Positions 18,139 to 26,365 of a stretch of DNA of 64,000 nucleotides are shown here, in pieces. The DNA is taken from contig NZ_RCOM01000001.1 in the NCBI RefSeq assembly GCF_003667225.1, positions 62,001 to 126,000 of the forward strand, read 5' to 3'. A model generated the notes under the pieces. It worked only from the letters and a program-made list of their open reading frames with translations, was not told the origin of the DNA and searched no databases. This stretch comes from Kocuria rhizophila (GTDB lineage: Bacteria > Actinomycetota > Actinomycetes > Actinomycetales > Micrococcaceae). A program made the position numbers and the translations under genes. How positions within the stretch are numbered: position 1 is the first letter of the stretch; the number at the start of each line of letters is the position of its first letter.

Positions 18139-19218
18139 TCAGTCCTTCTCGGAGTAGTCCACGTGCTCGGTGTGCAGCCGGATCTTGCGACCCTCGGCCT
18201 CGAGCTTCTGCTCCTTGGTGCGCAGCTTCTTCACCTGGGTGGTGTCCCGCGGGGGGAGCTGGATGGTGCGCTCGGCACGGATGCCGCCCTGCAGCTGACG
18301 ACCGCGTTCGAGCTCGGCGTCCACCTCGGCGCCGAAGAGCAGCGCGTTGTTCATGATCCAGAGCCCCAGCAGCAAGATGATCACGGAGCCGATCACTCCG
18401 TAGGTGGCGTTGTAGGACGCGAAGTTGGAGACGTAGAACGCGAAGCCGAGGCCCGCGACGATCATGAAGACCAGGGCGATCGCCGCACCCGGGCTCATCC
18501 ACTTGAACTTGGGCTGCTGCACGTTCGGGGTGGCGTAGAAGAGAATGGCGATCAGCAGGACCAGCAGGAACAGGGTCACGGGGATCTTGACCCAGGACCA
18601 CACGGTCACGGCGGTGGAACCCAGCCCCACGGCGTCGCCGAGTGTCTGGGCGAGGTCACCCGAGAGCAGGACCATGACCATGATGGCGGCCACGATCAGC
18701 ACCACGATGAGGGTGATCAGCAGCATGACGGGCTTGAGCTTCCAGAACGGGCGCCCCTCGGAGACCTCGTAGATGCGGTTCATCGAGCGGGAGAAGGCCC
18801 CGGTGTACCCGGACGCGGTCCACAGGGCACCGGCCACACCGACGACGAGGGCGAGACCTGCGCCGGACTGGGTGGTCAGCTGTGAGATGGGCTCAGACAG
18901 CAGCTCCACGAGGGACGAGGGGGCGTACTGGTTCAGGAAGTCCAGGATCGCCTTGGTCGTGGCCTCACCCTGGCCGAAGACGCCGAGGAGAGAAACCAGC
19001 GCGAGCAGCGCCGGGAAGATGGACAGCACGGCGAAGTAGGTGAGGGTGGCCGCGAGATCGGTGCAGCCGTCCTTGGTGAACTCGGACAGGGCGCGCTTGA
19101 GGACATACCCCCAGGACTGGCCCTTGAGCTTGCCGGGGGAGTCGGGCTTGGAGTCGTGGTCCGGGTGGGGAGCGGAGTCCTCCCGGGCCGCGGTCGACTC
19201 CAGGTTCTGGTCGGTCAT
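18139..19218 (-). CDS. YihY/BrkB-family inner-membrane protein
   Basis: A 359-residue membrane protein. An N-terminal polar tail (about 40 residues) leads into YVLKRALSEFTKDGCTDLAATLTYFAVLS (read in parts: ALSEFTKDGCTDLAA, LTYFAVLSIFPALLAL), the diagnostic start of the YihY (formerly RNase BN) family, then about six hydrophobic segments including a GAALWTASGYTGAFSRSMNRIYE-like loop. The C-terminal tail is charged and cytoplasmic. Older annotations as ribonuclease BN are considered incorrect; function is unknown. An AGAGGA site lies six bases before the ATG. Confidence 0.88.
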   Translation of the reverse strand: MTDQNLESTAAREDSAPHPDHDSKPDSPGKLKGQSWGYVLKRALSEFTKDGCTDLAATLTYFAVLSIFPALLALVSLLGVFGQGEATTKAILDFLNQYAPSSLVELLSEPISQLTTQSGAGLALVVGVAGALWTASGYTGAFSRSMNRIYEVSEGRPFWKLKPVMLLITLIVVLIVAAIMVMVLLSGDLAQTLGDAVGLGSTAVTVWSWVKIPVTLFLLVLLIAILFYATPNVQQPKFKWMSPGAAIALVFMIVAGLGFAFYVSNFASYNATYGVIGSVIILLLGLWIMNNALLFGAEVDAELERGRQLQGGIRAERTIQLPPRDTTQVKKLRTKEQKLEAEGRKIRLHTEHVDYSEKD

Positions 19219-19321
19219 GGGGGTCCTCTCGAGGGGGAAAGAGACGGGGCTGCGAGGTGCAGGCGCTGCGAGTCAGTGTACTAACTGTGCGCGGCCTTCC
19301 TGCGTGTGTCACCGAATGGGA

Positions 19322-19361
19322 GCGCGACCGCGCCCGTGGACTGGCACGGTCGCGGTCGCGC
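19322..19361 (-). terminator. Hairpin after MarR-family gene
   Basis: GCGCGACCGCG pairs perfectly with CGCGGTCGCGC, and an inner CGTG/CACG can extend the stem. It lies 32 bases past the stop of the minus-strand marR-like gene. Confidence 0.65.
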
Positions 19362-19393
19362 GGGTTCTCCGCCGGGCGCCGGCCCGGTCCCTC

Positions 19394-19840
19394 CTAGCGG
19401 GACAGGGACAGCGCGTACTGGTGGATGCGTTCGCTGAGGCGTGTGAGCACGCGGATCTCCTGGGCGTCCAGCGCCGTGCTGACCACAGCCGCGACCTTCT
19501 GGTCGTTGTCCGCCGAAATCTGCTCGTAGAGCTGCGCCCCCGCCTCCGTGAGTCCCACTCGCACTCCTCGCAGATCCTGCGAGTCCTGTCGGCGGGTCAC
19601 GAGCCCCTTGTTCTCGAGACGCTCGAGCATGCGGGACAGACTGGACTGGGTCAGCAGCACGTGGCTGTTGAGGTCCCGCAGCCTCAGTCCGCTGCGATCC
19701 GACCCGTACAGCGTGGCCAGCACCTCGAACTCGCGGCGTGACAGCCCGCGGAGGTCAACGTCCCGCTGCAGTTGTCTGGTCACTGACACATGGCAGCGAC
19801 TCAAAGCATCCCACGCCTCGATACTCCCCCTTGACGTCAT
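19394..19840 (-). CDS. MarR-family transcriptional regulator
   Basis: A 148-residue winged-helix regulator. The central domain reads GLSRREFEVLATLY, then RLRDLNSHVLLTQSSLSRMLERLE as helix-turn-helix and recognition helix (in parts), then GLVTRRQDSQDLRGVRVGLTEAG as the wing. The ATG at 19840 has GGGGGA six bases upstream and is preferred to a GTG at 19867. A perfect inverted repeat immediately upstream probably is its own operator. It lies downstream of no obvious target; yihY-like and mqo genes are neighbours. The ligand is unknown. Confidence 0.85.
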   Translation of the reverse strand: MTSRGSIEAWDALSRCHVSVTRQLQRDVDLRGLSRREFEVLATLYGSDRSGLRLRDLNSHVLLTQSSLSRMLERLENKGLVTRRQDSQDLRGVRVGLTEAGAQLYEQISADNDQKVAAVVSTALDAQEIRVLTRLSERIHQYALSLSR

Positions 19841-19858
19841 TCTTTCCCCCTTTGTAGC

Positions 19859-19881
19859 AACGTTCACCCCCTATGAACGTT
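19859..19881. promoter_or_regulatory. Inverted repeat, probable MarR operator
   Basis: AACGTTCA-7 bases-TGAACGTT, a perfect 8-bp inverted repeat 19 bases upstream of the MarR ATG, with half-site centres 15 bases apart. Position and symmetry fit autoregulation by a dimeric MarR protein. Confidence 0.6.
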
Positions 19882-19983
19882 ATCTACATGTTACGAGGGC
19901 GGGCTTTCCCATATCTCCCGGGACGTGTCCACACTTCTGGCCGGGGGCCTCGTGCCTGTCCACGCAAAGGGGCACACGACGGC

Positions 19984-20020
19984 GCGGGGGGCGTTGCGCA
20001 CGCAGCGCAACGGCCCCCGC
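19984..20020 (-). terminator. Hairpin after mqo
   Basis: A 16-bp stem with one mismatch (GCGGGGGGCGTTGCGC against GCGCAACGGCCCCCGC) and a 5-base loop, 18 bases past the mqo stop. Confidence 0.75.
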
Positions 20021-20037
20021 GGGAGACTGTGGTGGTC

Positions 20038-21522
20038 TCAGTCGATGCCGAGAACGGACGCGGTGTGGCCCATGATCTCGTCAGCCAGCCGCGGGTTGTC
20101 GTTGAGCTTGACGCCGTAGGCGGGAATCAGCTCCTTGATCCGGGGCTCCCACTCGGACAGCTTGGCCGGGAAGCAGCGGGAGAGCAGGTTGAGCATGATC
20201 GGCACGGCCGTGGATGCTCCGGGGGAGGCGCCCAGCAGGGCCCCGATGGAACCGTCCGCGCTGGTGACCAGCTCGGTGCCGAACTGCAGCACGCCGCCCT
20301 TCTTGGGGTCGGACTTCATGACCTGGACGCGCTGCCCGGCCTCGATGAGCTCCCACTGGGACCCGTCCGCCGTGGGGTAGTACTCGTGCAGGGCGTCGAT
20401 CCGCTGGGACCGGGTCTTGGTCAGCTCGCCCATGAGGTACTTTACGAGGTCGAGGTTGGCCATCCCGGCGCGGGTCATGGGGTAGAGGTTGTGCGCGCGC
20501 ACGCTCTTGGGCAGGTCCAGCAGGGACCCCTTCTTGAGGAAGTTCGGCTTGAACCCTCCGTAGGGGCCGAACATGATGGCGCGGCGTCCGTTGACGTACC
20601 GGGTGTCCAGGTGGGGGACGGACATCGGAGGCGCGCCCACGGAGGCCTGGCCGTAGACCTTGGCGTTGTGCTGCGCGGTGACGGTGGGGTCGGTGTTGCG
20701 CAGGAACAGGCCGGACACGGGGAAGCCGCCGAAGCCCTTGGCCTCCTTGATGCCCGACTTCTGCAGCAGCGGCAGCGCACCGCCGCCCGCGCCCAGGAAC
20801 ACGAACCCGGCGCGGATCACGCGGTTGTTGTCGCTGTTGAGACGGTCCTCCACGGACACCAGCCACGAACCGTCGCTCTGCCGCTTGAGGGTGGTCACCT
20901 GCTGGCCGTACTGCACGGAGACGTTGCGCCCCCGGAGGTGGTCGAGAAGCTGGTTGGTGAGCGCGCCGAAGTCCACGTCCGTGCCCTCGGGAGCGAAGGT
21001 GGCGGCCACCCGCCCCGCGCCGCGTCCGTGCATGGTCAGCGGAGCCCAGTCCGCGATCACGCTGCGGTCCTCGGTGAACTCCATGCGCTCGAACAGCTTG
21101 TTCGGCTTGAAGGCGTCGTAGCGCGCGCGCAGGTAGTTCGCATGCTCCTCACCGAAGACCATGGAGATGTGGGGCACCGAGTTGATGAAGGAGCCGGGGT
21201 CCTGCAGCGTGCCGTTCTCCACCAGCGAGCTCCAGAGCTGGCGGGTCACCTGGAACTGCTCGTTGATGTTCAGCGCCTTGTCCGCGCTGACGGTTCCGTC
21301 GGCAGCCTGCGGGGCGTAGTTGAGCTCGCACAGGGCGGAGTGCCCGGTGCCGGCGTTGTTCCAGGCGTTGGAGCTCTCCAGCCCAGCCGCGTCCAGACGC
21401 TCGAGGACCACCATCTTCCAGTCGGGCTGGAGGTCGTTGAGCAGGGTGGCGAGCGTGGCGCTCATGATGCCGGCGCCCACGAGGACGACATCGGCGGTTT
21501 CGGTGGGCTGAGGTGAAGTCAC
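20038..21522 (-). CDS. mqo: Malate:quinone oxidoreductase
   Basis: FAD-dependent, membrane-associated enzyme that oxidises malate to oxaloacetate and reduces quinone, an alternative to NAD-malate dehydrogenase in the TCA cycle. 494 residues, typical. The FAD-binding VVLVGAGIMSATLATLL is at residues 12-28; SSNAWNNAGTGHSALCELNY, LGAGGGALPLLQKSG and the C-terminal LLGASPGASTAVPIML are family segments. I chose the GTG at 21522 because GGGAGA precedes it at good spacing; a GTG at 21573 is possible but unsupported. Confidence 0.95.
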   Translation of the reverse strand: MTSPQPTETADVVLVGAGIMSATLATLLNDLQPDWKMVVLERLDAAGLESSNAWNNAGTGHSALCELNYAPQAADGTVSADKALNINEQFQVTRQLWSSLVENGTLQDPGSFINSVPHISMVFGEEHANYLRARYDAFKPNKLFERMEFTEDRSVIADWAPLTMHGRGAGRVAATFAPEGTDVDFGALTNQLLDHLRGRNVSVQYGQQVTTLKRQSDGSWLVSVEDRLNSDNNRVIRAGFVFLGAGGGALPLLQKSGIKEAKGFGGFPVSGLFLRNTDPTVTAQHNAKVYGQASVGAPPMSVPHLDTRYVNGRRAIMFGPYGGFKPNFLKKGSLLDLPKSVRAHNLYPMTRAGMANLDLVKYLMGELTKTRSQRIDALHEYYPTADGSQWELIEAGQRVQVMKSDPKKGGVLQFGTELVTSADGSIGALLGASPGASTAVPIMLNLLSRCFPAKLSEWEPRIKELIPAYGVKLNDNPRLADEIMGHTASVLGID

Positions 21523-21632
21523 TGTTTCTCCCGTGCGTGCATGTGCGGCGCGGCACTGCGCCTGGACGTTCACGGTCCAGGGTATCCCCAGCCAGGGTCA
21601 ACTCCCAACGCGCGAGCTGGCAGCGAAGCGGC

Positions 21633-23246
21633 TCAGGCGAGCTCCAGATCGTTGAAGCGCTCGAAGCCCGTGGAGGTCAGCGGGTAGTTCACCACCCGGG
21701 AGCTCACGGCCACCGCGGAGACGGGGTGGGACAGCGGCACGGCCGGCATCTCCTCGGACACGCGGTCGTTGAGGGTCTTGTACGCGCTGGTGCGGGAATC
21801 GCCCTGGGGCATGCCCGCGGCGCGGTTGACCGCGGTCATCAGCCCGGCGTCGTCGAACCCCAGGCGCGCCTGCGGTGCGCTGAGCAGCGGGGCCATGAAA
21901 CTGTCCGGGTCCCGGAAGCTGCCGCTCCACCCGAGGAGGCTGAACGCGTGGTCCCCATCCGGGGTGGACACCGCATCGAGGTAGCCCTCGTCCCAGTCCA
22001 TGGGCACCGGCTGCAGGCGGAAGCCCACGCGGGTGAGTTGCGCCGAGATCTGGGCGTACACCCGTTCCGGTTCCTGAAGGTACATCCTGGACGTGTGGCG
22101 GGGGTAGAGGAAACGCAGCCGTTCGCCACGGTAAGAACTCTTCTTGAGCAGGTCCTTGGCGTGCTGGGGGTCGTAGCCGGGGATCTGCAGGTTGTCCCCG
22201 TTGACGTTGAAACGTGCGGGCACGAACTGGTCCGCCACGTTGGTCCCGTTGGGGTACAGGGACTTGGCCAGTGACCCGCGGTCGATGGCGGCGGCGACGG
22301 CTCGGCGCACGTCCAGGTCCTGGAACGCACGGACCCGCTGGTTGAGTCCCAGGTAGGACACGGCGTAGGGGTCCCGGTAGAGCACCTGGATGCCCTCCCG
22401 CGCCAGCGGTGCGAAGTCGTCCAGCCCCACGAGGTCGTAGGCGTCCACCTCACCCGTGAGCAGGGCGGCGCAGCGGACCTCGGGGTCGGGGACGACCCGC
22501 AGCTCGAGAGTTCCCACGCTTCCGAGCTCACCCCAGTAGTCCTCGTGGGCGAGCAGCTTCACGGACTCGGGTGTTGCGGAGTCCAGTCTGAAGGGGCCGG
22601 TGCCCACGAGGTGCTGGTCCTCGGTGCCCGCGCGGATGCTCTCGGGGGAGGACATGGCGAAGGCGGGCTGGGTGAGCGCGGAGAGCAGCGGCGTGTAGGG
22701 GCGGGTCAGTCGGAGCACCACGGTGCGCTCGTCCGCCACGTCCACTCCCGCGTAGCACGTGCTGACCCTCGGGTCCGGTGAACCGTGGCGGAACGTGGTG
22801 GCGAACGCGCACTGGCGTGCCCAGGCCTCTGGGGATTCCGCCTGGGCCTGCCACTTGTCGAAGTTGGCCTTGACCGCTGCCGCGTCGAACTCCGTGCCGT
22901 CGTGGAACGTCACGTCCTCGCGCAGGGTGAAGGTGACGGAGCGCCGGTCGTCCGCGACCACCCAGGACTCCGCGAGTGCCGGGGAGGGCTCACCCGTGGA
23001 GCGGTCCGCGGCCACGAGACCCTCCAGGACCTGGGTGGAGACCCGTGACGTCTCCTGGGACGTGCGCCGGGAGGGATCCAGCCCCGTGGGTGCCGCGGCG
23101 TGTGCCAGCACGAAGGATGCCTGCGGTGGGGGTGCGCTCGCCCCCGAACGGGTGCTCCTGTCCCCGCATCCCGAGATCGAGAGGCCGAGACCGAGGCCGG
23201 CGGCAGCGAAGAGCGTGCGTCGCCCGAAAGCCTTCTCAGCCGTCAC
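21633..23246 (-). CDS. ABC transporter substrate-binding lipoprotein, family 5 (peptide/nickel type)
   Basis: A 537-residue extracytoplasmic binding protein. The N-terminus has a twin-arginine-like GRRTLFAAA and a lipobox ISGC (C27), so it is probably an exported lipoprotein. SBP family 5 features include TFTLREDVTFHDGTEFDAAAV (in parts: TLREDVTFHDG, EFDAAAV), GTGPFRL, VRRAVAAAIDR and FSLLGWSGSFRDPDSF. The GTG at 23246 has GGAAGG upstream; the frame is open further but has no signal there. No permease or ATPase genes adjoin it, so the transporter partners must lie elsewhere. Confidence 0.85.
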   Translation of the reverse strand: MTAEKAFGRRTLFAAAGLGLGLSISGCGDRSTRSGASAPPPQASFVLAHAAAPTGLDPSRRTSQETSRVSTQVLEGLVAADRSTGEPSPALAESWVVADDRRSVTFTLREDVTFHDGTEFDAAAVKANFDKWQAQAESPEAWARQCAFATTFRHGSPDPRVSTCYAGVDVADERTVVLRLTRPYTPLLSALTQPAFAMSSPESIRAGTEDQHLVGTGPFRLDSATPESVKLLAHEDYWGELGSVGTLELRVVPDPEVRCAALLTGEVDAYDLVGLDDFAPLAREGIQVLYRDPYAVSYLGLNQRVRAFQDLDVRRAVAAAIDRGSLAKSLYPNGTNVADQFVPARFNVNGDNLQIPGYDPQHAKDLLKKSSYRGERLRFLYPRHTSRMYLQEPERVYAQISAQLTRVGFRLQPVPMDWDEGYLDAVSTPDGDHAFSLLGWSGSFRDPDSFMAPLLSAPQARLGFDDAGLMTAVNRAAGMPQGDSRTSAYKTLNDRVSEEMPAVPLSHPVSAVAVSSRVVNYPLTSTGFERFNDLELA

Positions 23247-23303
23247 CCGCGCACCTTCCTGCCGTTCTGGTCGTCTTCTGGGTGGCGGTCCCCAGCCGTG
23301 CTG

Positions 23304-23385
23304 TGCGCAAGACGGGAATCGAACCCGCACGCCGTGAGGCACAGGAACCTAAATCCTGCGTGTCTGCCAGTTCCACCACTCGCGC
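23304..23385 (-). tRNA. tRNA-Leu (anticodon TAA)
   Basis: Reads GCGCGAGTGGTGGAACTGGC... with acceptor stem GCGCGAG/CTTGCGC, anticodon loop GGATTTAGG giving TAA, a long variable arm typical of class II tRNA-Leu and T-arm GGGTTCGATTC. CCA is not encoded. Confidence 0.93.
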
Positions 23386-23693
23386 CGTCCTCGGGCGTGC
23401 CGGTGGTCACCCACACGACCTCCCGAGATCGTCCCCCATCCTAACCAGTCGTCGCCCGGGTTTCGCCGGGAGAGCGGGGGTGCGCGCCGCGCCGTGACCA
23501 CGGGCCGACGCCGCTCGGCCGGGCGGTGCCACGTTCCCCGGACGGAGCAGCGCGGAGCTCTCACGCCGGGTGGCGCGCTCGGCGCGGGGCGCCCGTGCGG
23601 GCGGAGGTGGGCTGGCGGCGTCGTCCGCGCACCGTGGCGCCGCGGACCCGCGGCGCGCCCGTGTCCCAGGACGCGCCCTGGACGGCGCTGAGG
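23386..23693. other. Intergenic region without a gene
   Basis: 308 very G+C-rich bases between tRNA-Leu and the peroxiredoxin gene. On the minus strand TAGGAT (23443-23438) may be the tRNA-Leu -10, about 50 bases upstream of the mature end. I see no convincing coding sequence or structured RNA in the rest. Confidence 0.4.
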
Positions 23694-24167
23694 TCAGGAG
23701 TCGATGCCCAGATCCCTGCGGAGCTTGGCCACGTGCCCCGTGGCGCGCACGTTGTACTGGGCCAGGGCCACCGTGCCCTGCTCGTCCAGGACCACCGTGG
23801 AGCGGATGAGCCCTTCGGAGACCTTGCCGTAGTTCTTCTTCTCGCCCCAGGCGCCGTAGGCCTCCGCCACGCTGTGGTCCTCGTCCGAGAGCAAGGGGAA
23901 GCCGAGGTCGTGGTCGGCGGTGAACTCCGCCAGGGCTGCGGGGGCGTCGGGGGAGATCCCGACCACGCGGTAGCCCGCGCCGGAGAGGGAGGCCAGGTTG
24001 TCCCGGAAGTCGCAGGCCTGGGTGGTGCATCCGGGGGTCGCCGCGCGCGGGTAGAAGTAGAGGATCACGTTCTCCCCGCGCAGCTCGCGCAGGGACACCG
24101 GCCGGCCCTGGGCGTCGGACAGGGTGAAGTCGGGGGCGGTGTCCCCTGGGTTCAGGCGCGCGCTCAT
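23694..24167 (-). CDS. Thioredoxin-dependent peroxiredoxin, BCP/PrxQ type
   Basis: A 157-residue thiol peroxidase that reduces hydrogen and organic peroxides. The peroxidatic cysteine is C47 in ATPGCTTQAC and the resolving cysteine C52, five residues on, as in the atypical two-Cys BCP/PrxQ subgroup. APDFTL near the N-terminus and GVSPDAPAAL-like mid segments agree. The ATG has GGAGGA eight bases upstream. It is divergent from a MarR-family regulator, which may control it. Confidence 0.93.
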   Translation of the reverse strand: MSARLNPGDTAPDFTLSDAQGRPVSLRELRGENVILYFYPRAATPGCTTQACDFRDNLASLSGAGYRVVGISPDAPAALAEFTADHDLGFPLLSDEDHSVAEAYGAWGEKKNYGKVSEGLIRSTVVLDEQGTVALAQYNVRATGHVAKLRRDLGIDS

Positions 24168-24241
24168 GCTGCAGTCCTCCGTGTGTGGTGACAGATGTTC
24201 CCTAAATTGTGCAACCTCGCGTACAGTGCAGGGGTGCAGAT

Positions 24242-24258
24242 CGAGCATGCCATGCTCG
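24242..24258. repeat. Perfect palindrome in divergent promoter region
   Basis: CGAGCAT-GCC-ATGCTCG, 7-bp arms with a 3-base centre, between the peroxiredoxin and MarR genes. A possible regulator site; no direct evidence. Confidence 0.4.
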
Positions 24259-24385
24259 GGCGCGCTGCGGGGATCCCGGCGACCGGGGGGGGTTGCCGCT
24301 GCGGGTCGATCGAATCGACGTCGTGCGCCTGCGGAAACGCCCCGTCGGGGGAGCGGCTTCCTGCGGCATCTTGACTGCCCTCGCG

Positions 24386-24398
24386 CTTTACTGTAAAG
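24386..24398. promoter_or_regulatory. Palindrome upstream of second MarR gene
   Basis: CTTTACTGTAAAG, a perfect 13-base palindrome 23 bases before the TACAAT -10, so it abuts the expected -35 region. Suitable as an autoregulatory operator. Confidence 0.45.
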
Positions 24399-24420
24399 AG
24401 TCCGAAACGCACCGAGTGGA

Positions 24421-24426
24421 TACAAT
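24421..24426 (+). promoter_or_regulatory. -10 hexamer of MarR-family gene
   Basis: TACAAT, a near-consensus -10, ends six bases before the ATG at 24433; leaderless arrangement. Confidence 0.55.
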
Positions 24427-24432
24427 CGTCTT

Positions 24433-24921
24433 ATGTCGTACAGGAACCAGTGGCCCACGAACCGTCTGCTGTCCACCGCGGCACGGCTCGTGGAGCACGC
24501 CTGGAACGAGGAACTCGCGTCCCTCGGGGTCACCCACGCCGGCGTGATGGCTCTGGACGTCCTGCACTCGAAGGGCAGCATGACCCAGGCGCAGCTGGCG
24601 CAGGAAGTGCGCGTCCAGGCGCAGACCATGGGCAAGACCCTGCACCGGCTCGAGGCCCACGGGCACATTTCCCGCGCCAAGAACGAACGCGACCGCCGCT
24701 CCCACGTGGTGAGCATCTCTCCGGTGGGGGAGGGTGTGCTGGAACGTGCCGCACACATCGAGCAGGGCCTGCTGGGTGGCGGCCAGGACTCCGACGAGGA
24801 GTTCCGGTGCCGGCTCGTGGAGATCATCTCATCCCTCGGCGGTGCGCGCTGGCGCCGGGAGGTTGAGGAGGACCGCGCCGCGTGCGACGCGAAGAACTGC
24901 GGGGGTCTGCAGACCCACTGA
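24433..24921 (+). CDS. MarR-family transcriptional regulator with C-terminal cysteines
   Basis: A 162-residue winged-helix protein: GVTHAGVMALDVLHSKG, MTQAQLAQEVRVQAQTMGKTL as helix-turn-helix (in parts), and a wing with ERDRRSHVVSISPVGE. The C-terminal tail has CDAKNC (two cysteines four residues apart), and there is another Cys in the last helix. Because it is divergent from a peroxiredoxin gene, a redox-sensing role is attractive but inferred. Two palindromes lie in the shared promoter region. Confidence 0.85.
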   Translation: MSYRNQWPTNRLLSTAARLVEHAWNEELASLGVTHAGVMALDVLHSKGSMTQAQLAQEVRVQAQTMGKTLHRLEAHGHISRAKNERDRRSHVVSISPVGEGVLERAAHIEQGLLGGGQDSDEEFRCRLVEIISSLGGARWRREVEEDRAACDAKNCGGLQTH

Positions 24922-25063
24922 CCGTGGCGCGCCGTCGCTGATCCGCCCTGCGCGGCCGTCGGCGACACGTCACCCGCAGGGCCTGGCGGCCTTCGACTGC
25001 GGGGGGCGAGGATCCCGCCCTGCTCGGAACCCGCACGGCGTACCGTGCGCACTGCGAACATGA

Positions 25064-25097
25064 CGAAAGCCGGACCGCTGATGCGGTCCGGCTTTCG
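25064..25097 (-). terminator. Hairpin after tRNA-Lys
   Basis: A perfect 15-bp stem (CGAAAGCCGGACCGC and its complement) with loop TGAT, seven bases past the mature tRNA-Lys 3' end. Confidence 0.8.
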
Positions 25098-25103
25098 ACG
25101 TGG

Positions 25104-25176
25104 TGCGCCCCCAGGGACTTGAACCCTGAACCCATTGATTAAGAGTCAATTGCTCTGCCAATTGAGCTAGAGGCGC
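25104..25176 (-). tRNA. tRNA-Lys (anticodon CTT)
   Basis: Acceptor GCGCCTC/GGGGCGC with discriminator A, D-arm GCTCAATTGGCAGAGC, anticodon loop GACTCTTAATC giving CTT, T-arm GGGTTCAAGTCCC. 73 bases; CCA not encoded. Confidence 0.95.
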
Positions 25177-25237
25177 GGGTGCTGCTGGTTCGGGTTTTGG
25201 CGTTTCGCCGTTGCCTTCTCCCTCGCAACGAGAGATA

Positions 25238-25265
25238 ACTTTAGCAGTCCGACCGGGGGAGTCAA
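25238..25265 (-). promoter_or_regulatory. Promoter of tRNA-Lys
   Basis: Minus strand TTGACT (25265-25260), 16-base spacer, TAAAGT (25243-25238). Start of transcription would be about 55 bases upstream of the mature tRNA end. Confidence 0.6.
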
Positions 25266-25327
25266 ATCGGGGGTCGGGGCGGTTCCTCGCCGGTTGTCCC
25301 GCGGCTCCCGCACCCGTGCTCCCGCCG

Positions 25328-25333
25328 TAGAAT
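25328..25333 (+). promoter_or_regulatory. -10 hexamer of 2-hydroxyacid dehydrogenase gene
   Basis: TAGAAT ends seven bases before the ATG at 25341; leaderless arrangement. Confidence 0.5.
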
Positions 25334-25340
25334 CACGGAC

Positions 25341-26312
25341 ATGAGTGCCCCCGCCGATCGTGTCCCGCTCGACTCCCTGACGGTCCTGTCCCTGCCGGAC
25401 CCGTGGCTGCTCGAGGAGGTCGCCGCCGAGGCGCCGGACTTCCGGTGCGTGCTGTGGGACCTGGTGGGCGAGCCGCAGGAGTGTGCACGCCACGAGGTGG
25501 ACATCGCGGTGGCTCCCTACGACAGCAACAGGTGGCGCAAGGACCCTTCGGTGCTGCGGGACGTCTCGCTCCTGCAGCTGCAGTCCACGGGGTACGACGG
25601 CGTTCCCGAGCTCCTGGGGGAAGGCACCGCTCTCGCGGCGGCCGGCTGGGTGCACGCCGCGGGGACCGCGGAGATCGCCCTGGGGCTGATCATTGCGGCG
25701 CAGCGGGAGCTGGACCGCGGTGTGCGGCAGCAGGCCGAGGGCGTGTACCGGACCTACCACTCCCGTGCGGTCGCGGACTCACGGGTGACCGTGGTGGGGG
25801 TGGGGGAGATCGGCGGCGCGGTGGCCTCCAGGCTCCGGCCCTTCGAGGTGCAGCTCACGCGTGTGGCCTCCTCCGCGCGGGACGATGCCGCCGGCCACGT
25901 CCACGGCACCGACGAGCTGGGGGAGATCCTTCCCCGCACGGACATCCTGGTGCTCGCGCTGCCGCTCACGGCTTCCACGGTCGGTCTGGTGGATCGGGAG
26001 ATGCTCTCCCGGCTGCCCGACGACGCCCTGGTGGTCAACGTGGGGCGGGGGCCGGTGGTCGACACCGCCGCCCTCACGTCCGAGGTGTGCGCGGGGCGGC
26101 TGAGGTGTGCACTCGACGTGGTGGATCCCGAACCGCTGCCCGGCGAGCACCCCCTCATGGGCGCTGCGGGGTCGATCGTGCTGCCCCACGTGGGCGGCTC
26201 CAACGCGTCCTACCGGCCCCGGATGCGGCGCCTGGTCCTGGAGCAGCTGGAGCGTCTGCGTCAGGGGCGCTCGCCGCAGTTCCTGGTCCAGCCCGGTCGT
26301 CTCATGATGTGA
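25341..26312 (+). CDS. D-isomer-specific 2-hydroxyacid dehydrogenase family protein
   Basis: A 323-residue NAD(P)-dependent oxidoreductase. The Rossmann motif is VVGVGEIGGAVASRL at mid-protein; VNVGRGPVVDTAAL carries the family's conserved Arg; CALDVVDPEPLP carries the Glu region; the catalytic His is in LPHVGGSNAS. Substrate (glyoxylate, hydroxypyruvate, 2-ketoacids or other) cannot be decided. It lies just before the ilv attenuator but has its own promoter and no evident link to that pathway. Confidence 0.85.
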   Translation: MSAPADRVPLDSLTVLSLPDPWLLEEVAAEAPDFRCVLWDLVGEPQECARHEVDIAVAPYDSNRWRKDPSVLRDVSLLQLQSTGYDGVPELLGEGTALAAAGWVHAAGTAEIALGLIIAAQRELDRGVRQQAEGVYRTYHSRAVADSRVTVVGVGEIGGAVASRLRPFEVQLTRVASSARDDAAGHVHGTDELGEILPRTDILVLALPLTASTVGLVDREMLSRLPDDALVVNVGRGPVVDTAALTSEVCAGRLRCALDVVDPEPLPGEHPLMGAAGSIVLPHVGGSNASYRPRMRRLVLEQLERLRQGRSPQFLVQPGRLMM

Positions 26313-26329
26313 GATGACTTGTCCGCCGA

Positions 26330-26359
26330 TTGACACTCGGGTTCGCTGCGTCACACCAT
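26330..26359 (+). promoter_or_regulatory. Promoter of the ilv leader transcript
   Basis: TTGACA (26330-26335), 18-base spacer, CACCAT (26354-26359). The hexamer ends six bases before the leader-peptide ATG, so the leader itself appears leaderless. Confidence 0.55.
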
Positions 26360-26365
26360 GGGGAC

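Noticed and set aside
24209-24547. Plus-strand small ORFs between the peroxiredoxin and MarR genes
   Set aside because: No ribosome site; they run through the MarR promoter and start codon in another frame.
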